Program-made: the position numbers and the translations under genes
Shown here: positions 51,336 to 61,636 of the stretch, one piece after another
Position numbering within the stretch: the first letter of the stretch is position 1
Layout: the number at the start of each line of letters is the position of its first letter
Source of the DNA: Bathynomus jamesi
Lineage: Eukaryota > Arthropoda > Malacostraca > Isopoda > Cirolanidae
Length of the DNA stretch: 64,000 nucleotides
Direction: 5' to 3'
NCBI GenBank assembly: GCA_023014485.1
Contig: JAJOZX010003207.1
Span: 186,001-250,000, forward strand
Notes under the pieces: generated by a model
Told to the model about the DNA's origin: nothing
What the model saw: the letters and a program-made list of their open reading frames with translations, nothing else
Database searches by the model: none

Positions 51336-54300
51336 TGTGTGTGTCGTTCTTTCTCACTGTATATATATATATATATATATATGTTGCTTGTACCCTGTGG
51401 TGAATGGACGTGTTGTTTTGCTCTCTCTATTTAACACCCAAATTAGAATGGAATAATCTACTCGGCGGTTTATTCTGTTTGCACCCGAATGTGTATAAAG
51501 TATCAGTGAATCCATGCATATAAATTATAAAGTGAAATTCATTAAAATTAAGAAAGTGCAATACAGTTTACATAATTTATCACCAGTTTTAACGTATATA
51601 TTCAAAACGAAATACGGTTGGCACTCGAGAAAGTTTGAAGCAAAGCAGGAAAAAGGTCATAAAACGCAAAGGTCAGAAAACTCTTGAAATACCCTCGACC
51701 ATCGAAGGGAAAAAAAAACAAATAAATAAATAAAGAATTTGTGTGGGTATTTCTTCTTACGCTAATTAAGGAATAGCATGGATATGGGTCCAAATTCTCA
51801 CTTAATCTGTAGTTTGTGCAATTTAGTAACAACGGAAAACCTAGCGATTAGATGTGATTTCTGCCAACGATTAAACGACTTTAACTGCATGAATTGGAAT
51901 GATAGGGAAATAACTCTTGTCTCGAACGCGAAACACGTCGTGGGGATCAAATTTCTATGTGGCGCATGTACACAGACCGTAAATTCTTTTGCGGTCTTTA
52001 AAGAAATGGAGATAGCAGACTCGAAAGTTACAAAAAAGAATGAAATAATGGGGACACATGGGTCTGGAATGGTCCCAACCAAAAACAGGGTGGATGAGAG
52101 AGAAGACGAAATAACCAATAACAGCATAATAACGAACAACAATTTAATAACAAATAACGATATAAACAATATAATACGGAAGGAAGACATAGATCAGTGG
52201 TTCCCAAACCCGGGGTCGCAAGCCTCATCACAAAGGGTCGCAGAGAGCCAATGTGGTCGATGGGGTCGCAAGTGTCTTTGCAATGACAATGAGGCAAGGG
52301 TGAATTTTGATATCTATGATGACGTAGAAAAGTTCTGGATTACTTTAGCAGAGAGACATTCGACTGTTAAAAATCGAGCTATCAAAGTTCTGGTACAATT
52401 TGGAACCACCTATATCTGTGAGGCAGCTTTCTCGTCAATGGTATTTATGAAAAATGAGTACCGTAACCGTATTTCAAACATCAACTTAGAAAATTGTATG
52501 CTATGTTCCTTAACCTCATATACCCCCAGGTACAAAAAATTAATCAAATCATAATGTACACATGTCAGATATGAAATATGCCACTGTTATAGCATATCAG
52601 ACATATGATAGAGTAGGAACTTAGAATATTGATTGATATGTTGTTTTATATTACATATTAAACATGAGAGAGTTGTAAATAGTTTCTGACAATGTTTACT
52701 TTTACACTCTTGAGTTATGTAATACATTTCCTTATTTGTTTTTACAGTTAAATAAATACGTATAAAAATATGTCTCTATTTATTTTAAGATTCTTCCTCA
52801 CTAAATAAAATTATATATATATATATATGTATATACTTGTTCTTCGTAATGACTTGGGGTCGCACTGGATAGGCAACAGCACTAGAAGGGGTCGCAATGG
52901 AAAATGCTTGGGAACCCCTGACATAGATGAAAGGACAGAAATAAGTAAAAGTTGCGAAGTAGACAAACAGTCCAACGAGCGAAATGATAAAAAGATAATA
53001 ACGAAAACGTAGAAAATAAACAGCCAAAGAAAAATAATTATAATGCCAAAACTAAGAACTTGGAAAATAATAAGAAAGCAGACGCGTAGAAAATATCGTA
53101 TGCAAATACTACGCGAAAGGAAACTGCAGATATCGGGATGGGCAATGCATATATGCACATCCCACATTATGCAAAATGCATTACACAAGTGGATACTGCA
53201 AGTTTGATAAGAAATGCAAGTTCAACCATCTTACGGTCTGCAACACTTATGAAAGATATGAGAGTTGCAAATACCGAAAAAAAATGCCGATACCACCACC
53301 CTCAAAGGAACGCAACGAGGGAACAGAAAAACCGAACATCAAAGAAGAGTGACAATTTTTTAGACGCAGCCAACACATTTCAGCTGCTGAATACTCTCCA
53401 GCAATTACAAAACCAGCTGACAAATATAAATATAGAAATCCGAGAGCCGGACAGAAGGTACGAACAAAGGCACTTCATGCGTTATCGGGACAACAGGTAC
53501 CGACAAAGATAAAAAGAGGTAAATTCCAGGAGGACCACAAGGCAACGAAACCGGCACCCCCATTGGAAAACAAATCTGAACCACCAGTATGCCAAAAAGA
53601 AAGAGAAAAATTAAAAATAATCCTAGCCAACATACAGGGCCTTAAATCAAATCATTCCACGAACAAAGTTATATACCTGAAAGGACTCATGCAAGAAGCC
53701 GGAGTAGACTTTGCATGCCTCACAGAAACTCATCTAAAGGACTGCCAGGCGAACTGTGAAAATTGTGAGTCCTGTATTGACAAAAAAGAAATACAAATTG
53801 ACAACTATAACATCCTCCGAGCCGACAGAACAGTGAGACGTAAAGGAGGATGTGCTATTTACACACGCGAAAGGCACATAGCAGAAATGGCTATAAGTAC
53901 CTCAAACAACTACGTAGAATGTGTAGCAGCAAAAATTGAAAAATTAAATATGGTACTAATTGTAATGTACAGACCCCCAAACACACCAACCTCAAAATTT
54001 TCAGATTCCATTACAGAGGTAAGAAACTTAGTAAAAGATCTACACTCTCCAACCCCAAATATTTTTCTCTGTGGTGATTTTAATTTCCCATTCATGAAAT
54101 ATAAAAGGATAGGAAAAAATATATGTATACACCAGGACAAGGGGGACACACGAGAAGACCAGGAGCAGGTAAAAATGCTACTAGCTTTAGCTGATGAATT
54201 TATGTTAACGCAAGAAATAACAGAAAACACAAGAAAAAACAACTGCCTAGATTTGGTATTCACAAACAACAGTAATCTAATTGATAATGTAGAAATATCC

Positions 54301-56780
54301 CCAACTATGATATCAGACCACAACATCATTGTAATAACAACTAATATAAAGGGAACAGGAAAGGAAAGAACACGCACAGCAGAAAGAAGCAAATTCGAAA
54401 TTTTTAATTTTCACTCCAAAGCTATAAACTGGGAAGATGTGACATCCAGCATGGAAGTAATAGATTGGAAAACCATTTTCGAGGCCAAGACAACAGAAGA
54501 GATGCTAATGACGTTAGAGGAGAAGACGTTAGAAATTGTGGAGAAACATGTCCCAAAGATACAACAAAGAGGAAAGAGAAGCAGGTTCGAAAGGCAAAAG
54601 AGGGCATTGTTCCGAAAGAGAAAAAGAGTGACTGCAAAATTAAGTAATTGTAAAGATAACAACATCAGAAAAATATTAAATGATAAACAACAAAATATCG
54701 ATGTCGTCATACAGGAACTAATCGAGAAGCATACAGAAAAAGAAGATGACGCTATAGAAGCGATAAAGGCTAACTCAAAGTACTTCTATAATTTTACAAA
54801 AAGAAAGTCGAAAAACCGTGCGACCCTCGGACCTTTAAAAAATGAGAACAGTGATTTATCTGATGATCTAACAGAAGTATCTGAAATATTAAGAGCTCAG
54901 TATGAATCATCTTTCAGTATCCCAAAAACTGACAAATTGATATGCGATAGAAACGCGTTCTTTGAAGAAGAACCACAAGGGGAAAGTATTACAGATTTCG
55001 ACTTTACGACGGATGATATTACACAAGCCATAGGGAAACTAAAAACACACTCAGCGGCAGGACCGGATAAATGGAATGCCACACTGATCAAAAACTGCAA
55101 GAATGCAATCGCTGAGCCCCTATACTGGAGACGATCATTAGACACGGGAGAAATACCGGGCATCCTGAAGAGCGCGAACATAGTCCCAATATATAAAGGA
55201 GATCGATCCGAGGCCAAAAACTATAGGCCAGTATCGCTTACATCTCATCTCACTAAAATATTTGAAAGAATAGCTAGACAGAAAATCTATGACTTTTTGG
55301 AAACTCAGAAAAAATTCAGTGATAACCAACACGGGTTTCGGTCAGGCAGATCATGCCTATCACAACTAATGGAACACTACAACAACATTATTGATTCACT
55401 TGAAAGTAATGAAAACTATGATGTACTATACACAGACTTTGCTAAAGCGTTCGACAAGTGTGACCACGGAATCATAATACATAAACTGAAATATACTATG
55501 GGAATAATAGGAAAAGTAGGGAAATGGATATATAATTTCCTTAGTGAGCGGAGGCAAGTCGTTACAGTACAAGGAGTATCTTCATCAGAATCAGAGGTCC
55601 TCAGCTCAGTACCACAAGGAACAGTATTAGCTCCACTACTCTTCGTAATCATGCTAACTGACATAGATGAGGACGTTACCAGAGACAGCACAGTAACATC
55701 CTTTGCGGATGACACGAAGATCAGTAGAAAAATAAGAAACCCAGAAGACATAGGATCTCTACAAACCGATATAAACAAAATCTACAAGTGGACTGAAGAC
55801 AACAATATGAAGTTTAACACCGAGAAATTTCAGCTATTACGGTACAGAAAAAAAGAAGACCTAAAATCCATGGAATATTATACCACAAATGGACAGGAAA
55901 TTCAGAGAAATTCCAGAGCAAAAGATTTAGGGGTTGTAATGACAGATGATGCGAAATTTGAAACACAAAATAAGATAGCAGTAAACAGAGCAGAGAATAA
56001 CGGATCAGATATTGAGAACCTTTAAACGAAGGGATAGGAATGTAATGATTCCTCTACTGAAAACCCTGATAATACCCAAATTGGAATACTGCTCGGTCCT
56101 AACATCCCCATATAAAAAATAAGACATTAGACAGCTGGAGGGGATCCAAAGAAGCTTCACAGCCAAGATCAATGGGTGCAAAGAACTAAATTACTGGGAA
56201 AGGTTACGAGAACTAGACCTATATTCACTGGAAAGGAGAAGAGAGAGATATACACCATTATTTACACTTGGAAAATAATGGAGAAACTAGTCCCTAATCT
56301 TACTCTGAATCCCATAACTCCCCAAACAACGGTGGAAAGTAGAAGCGGCAGACTGTGTCGTATTCCTAAATTGAAGGCGAGACAGGGCACATCCTTAACC
56401 CTGAAAGAAAATAGTTTTGTAGTGAGAGGACCAAAACTGTTTAATCAGTTGCCAAAAGACTTAAGAAACACGAAGGGAGTTGCAGTTGAAATCTTCAAAA
56501 GAAGACTAGACGCCTGGCTCAGAACAATCCCCGATGAGCCGGGCGTACCTGGCTATGTGAGGTGGAGAGCGCAAGAATCCAACTCACTACTTCACCAGGC
56601 CAACTCGAGAGGAGGGGCGACAAGCTTGACCTTCGCGAAATGAGAAATCATCACGCGGAACCTTTGTAAGGTTGTAAGGTAAGGTAAGGTGTGTGTATAT
56701 ATATTGTGTGTGTGTGTGTATGTGTGGTCCTCAGTGTCTCTCTCTATCTATATATATATATATATATTGTGTGTCGTTCT

Positions 56781-56816
<36 letters not shown>

Positions 56817-58053
56817 TCCTCAGTCTCTCTCTCTCTCTATATATACAGGGTGTCCCGTAAGTCTGGACCCATAGGGATTTATAATATATTTTTTTATTAT
56901 GTTGCAGGTAAACCATGTCACCGACTAGAGAGGAGAGAGTTCAAGTTATTTTGTTGGTCGGGACCCGCAGTCACCGGGAAGTGGCCGAAGAATTCAACAA
57001 TATGCATCCAGACCGCGCACCAATCACTCACAGATGTGTTGGAAAGTTGATAACCAAATTTAAGGAAACTGGATCCGTAGCTGACAAGCCTCGCAGAGGA
57101 CCTTCAAGGACTGTTACGGAAGACGAAACCAGTACCAATGTGTTGGCTAGCTTCGCTGTCAGTCCCAAGAAGTCACTTCGACGCATGTCCAGCGAAACTG
57201 GGATCTCCAAGAGCAGCATCCACCGCATCTTGAAACTTCATCACTGGCATCCATACAAACTGCAACTCCATCAGCGTTTAAGTGAAGATGATCCTGATAG
57301 GCGAGTTCAGTTTTGCGAATGGGCAGAAGAACAATGCGTGAGTGATGAGACGTTCCCATCAAAAATTCTGTTCTCTGATGAAGCGAACTTTTATGTTTCT
57401 GGGGAAGTCAACCGTCAGAACACTCGATACTGGTCACCAACAAATCCTCATTGGTTTGATCCTTCCAAGGAACAAGGTGCCCAACGCCTCATGGTTTGGT
57501 GTGGGATATGGAAAGACAGAATCGTTGGTCCCTTCTTCTTTGACGTGACGGTAACCGGTGACACGTACCTCAAGATGTTGCAGGGGGAAGCATTTCCAAG
57601 CATGTTGAACCCAGCAGGCGACTACCCGGAGTGGTTTCAGCAGGATGGCGCCCCTCCGCATTACGCCACGACGGTTAGAAATTACCTTACCACACAGTTT
57701 CCAGAACACTGGATTGGACGACGAGGACATGTTGAGTTGCCACCAAGAAGCCCTGATCTTACTCCGCTGGATTTTTATTTGTGGGGCCACTTGAAAGCCA
57801 AAGTGTACGAGGTCAAAATGCAGAACATTTTCCACCTTAAAGCACGCATTGTGGAGGCGTGTCAAGAAATTTCTGCGACTGTGATTCAGAAAGTGCTGTC
57901 GCAGTGGAGATTGCGTCTTGAACTATGTGTGCGACACAACGGCGGACACTTTGAACAGATTATGTAAGAAATTTTTTGACTATTTTGTAATTTTATTAAT
58001 TTTGCCCTATGGGTCCAGACTTACGGGACACCCTGTATATGTGTGTCGTTCTC

Positions 58054-58089
<36 letters not shown>

Positions 58090-58690
58090 GTGTGTGTGTG
58101 TGTGTGTGCGTCGTTCTTTCTCTCTGTATATATATATATATATTGTGTGTCTGTGTGTGTGTGTGTGTGTGTGTGTTAATTTTGAAAAATGTATAATAAT
58201 AATAATTATATATCCTTCCAATTCAATAACAGAGATGTTAACTATGAATATGACACCATACAAATTACATATAAATAAAAATAACTAAGTTGATAAAATA
58301 TAAAACATTTTTTTTATATAAAAGGAAGGACAATCGTATGAAGCGAAAGGAGACGGATGTCTTTCAGAGAGAAAGTTTTTGACCCAAAATTTCTTCCACG
58401 TTAGTTTGCGGTTTTAAAAGGCCTCGGGCTGGACCTTCTGCTGGATATTCTCATTACCTGCCACTTCTTGCTGTCGTCTGAACACAATGTTAAAACAAAA
58501 CATTATTCTAAGAGTTAATATTGGGATTTGTTTTAATAACTGAAAGAAAGTAAATAGAACGGCGTTTAAATAATTAGTTTCTTATATTGTTAATATTGGT
58601 TTTAATAATTGTTTCTCTTAAAAGGAGAAAATCCGTTTATACATATATAAGGAATGACAAAATTAAATAGACACAGTTAATGTGCTTCGT

Positions 58691-58776
<86 letters not shown>

Positions 58777-59775
58777 TGACAAAAGAAAATAGACACAGTT
58801 AATGTGTTTATTTCTTTTAATGAATAATTATGAGGAGAAAGTTGTACAAATACAATTGTGTGTGTGTGTGTGTGTGTGTGTATTTCATCTGAACTATTAT
58901 TTTGGTGGTTATACGTCTCGTATTATATTATTTTTTGTGCAGTAGAAGGCAAATTTTATTTATTTCATTAATAAACATTTTTTATTGTCAATTTCGCTTA
59001 AAAGAGAAAGTACGTTTGCTTTGGTAACGAATTAAAATAAATGGTGGTGTTTAGCAACTCACCCTAATAATGTATACCTATACAATTAAAATAAAAAAAT
59101 GGATCTGGCAACTCAACCCTCCTCTATATAAGACCCGCATCGCTTCAGAGCTGGCAGTTTCGTTCGCACAAAGAACTCTCTCCTTCACTTCTTAGATTAA
59201 GACAGCTTAGTTTCCCTTTGGGGGGTTAGGACATCCCACCTTGTCCCCCCAAAGTCCTCCTCCGTCTATCCTTCCTCTCTTAGGCTAAGGCAACCCCTTT
59301 GGGGGGAGGTCATCCTCCCTTCTCCCCCTTCAGGGGTACCCCCACCCCCTTTGCGACATTGACCATTATCTCTTGCAACATTCCTGCACTCAACCTTTTT
59401 GAGGCTATACTACTAAGGCAACTTCAGTTATAAGTTCAGAAAGAAAATAACTCATAATAAATTGAATGTTATGATCCTTAAAGCGGCAAAGAAGAGTATT
59501 AATGAGGAGTGGGGAAGATCAGAGACTGGCACAGCGCTCAGGCCAGACGAACGCGGCCCATCGCGATAACTCCCGCATTGATATTGAGCAGCATTATCAG
59601 AATCCGAACTCCCCCTGACCTCAGTGTATGTATACGTACGTAATTCCTTTTGAAAACCTACCCGAAGGAGTCATTCCATTAGTTCTACCCTCCAGAACGT
59701 GTTCGTCATCAACTGAAAAAAAAACACCTCGTGTTATGCATTACACAAATTACATTTTACTCACACACACACACA

Positions 59776-59819
<44 letters not shown>

Positions 59820-61586
59820 TTTTAAATCCTGTGAAAGGTTAAGCCTGTTGGCCTCACCTTACACCTACAGCTTAACGTGAAATTTGAACCACGAACAACG
59901 AAGGAAGTTAGAAATTACAAAGTCCTCGTCCGGACTCGATCTCGCGACCTCCCTATCAGCAACCCAATGTCTTACTTAGCCACTAAGCTACCCGCAAAGT
60001 ACCATTTATCAACCAACCAAGTTTTTGTATTGGATGATGAGCAGCTGCGTGAGATGAGCGCCACATTATTATTATTATTAATATATATAGGCCCCCTATG
60101 TTAGGTTAGGTTAGGTAACTGCGTAATTTTCGCACATAGCACGTACGTACACTGCTTGTACGTATGTATTATACACGTGTGTATAAAAAGAGGGAGTGTG
60201 TACGCGTGAATGTGTATACATTTGATGATTAAATTGAATTGTCTCGTTTTCATCTTACCTTCACCGTCGTCGTGTTCGGGTCGGGGCCGTGAAGGGAAAA
60301 CGTCTTTATAAAATATATCCACTCCAGACTGGCTATAAGTGTACACCCTAATCACTTTTGCTTCCAAACTGTGTAATCGAACGTGGGCGAAGTAATAGTG
60401 TCCATAATTTGGATAATCCTGAAAAAGAGGAAAGAAAACAAATGTTAAATTTAACCTTTTTCAAAAAGACTTTTTTTTACATTAAAACAAAAACATTCGC
60501 AATTTTCATCTTTATTGAAACGAACACGCGTACGCTCAATGTTCGCTTTCTATACAGAACCGCGACATTTTCACGCGTTCATTTCTGTATCACGACACTA
60601 GCCCAATTTTTAAAACCAAACTTAGCTTAGCCTAACCTTACCTAACCTAGCCTAGCTCAGCGAAACCTAACCTAACTTAAATTAGCTTAGCGAAACCTAA
60701 CCTAGCTTAGCTTAGTCAAAGCTAACCTAGCTTATCTTAGCCTAACCTTACCTAGCTAACCAAACCTAACCTATCCTAAATTATATCCCCTTTTTTTTCC
60801 CGCTAAAAGATACCATTTATAAATGTAATTCACCGCGACACCGCAAATGTCAGGATACGCACGTCGTTTAAAAGTTAAATTTAAATAGACGTAAAACGTC
60901 ACCCCATTTTTGGATAAAAAGACATCTTTAGTCTTTATATTAAAATATTTTTGCGCACCACATTTTAATCGAACCTTTATTAATTAATTAATTAATTTAA
61001 CCTTTATTAATTAATTAATTAATTTAACCTTTATTAATTAATGGCTTCCTTTAAAAGGGGAAAAATTAACCTCAATTTACCTTTTCCTCAAAACGGGAAA
61101 TATTCAAATTATCAACGTAGACTTCGTAATCACCAGAAAGGGTATCGGAGAGTTGCGAACCTTCGTCGCATTTGTCCTTCAGATAAAACGGATAACCCGA
61201 AGGACCTGAAGAAAGAGAACGTTTCTCATCTGTGATGTTTCTGCACACGACGAAAGATGTCGATCCCACAGTAAAGTTTAGTTTAAAGTCAGTCTCTGAG
61301 TAAAACTGGATCGTGGAAAGATTTCCTTCGAATATTGAAGGAAAAGTCACTTTTTCCCAAGGAGTTTCAATGTCGTAACGTTTCAAACCTGAAAATGTTT
61401 TTTCAAATAATAAAAAGTTTGATTTTAAATATTTGTTTAATTAAACATTTTTATCAAATAAATATTCACGTACACAATTAACATTTTTATTAAAATAATC
61501 AATATTTTCCCTCTTTTAAATAAGCAAAATAATCATTATTTATTTATTTATTTATTTTTTTATTTATTTATATTTCTATATTTTTA

Positions 61587-61636
<50 letters not shown>

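Larger units (their letters stand above)
51380..56690 (+). mobile_element. Nearly full-length CR1/L2-like LINE
   Basis: A plus-strand element with a 5-prime region from about 51380, an ORF1 (51778 onward, interrupted by a hAT), ORF2 at 53563-56643 and a 3-prime end near 56690 with GGTAAGGTAAGG repeats. The 3-prime end shares GACAAGCTTGACCTTCG with SINE tails at 25603. It is about 4.6 kb without the hAT. Limits at the 5-prime side are approximate. Confidence 0.82.

Noticed and set aside
52785..53188. Hydrophobic minus-strand frame
   Set aside because: Antisense of LINE ORF1 and the hAT end; no splice or domain support.
56689..58288. Short frames in (GT)n and (TA)n blocks
   Set aside because: Repeat-driven peptides of Tyr/Ile or Val/Cys; artefacts.
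59930..60000. Possible functional tRNA gene on the minus strand
   Set aside because: A and B boxes are good, but no acceptor stem closes and the sequence continues into a shared SINE body.
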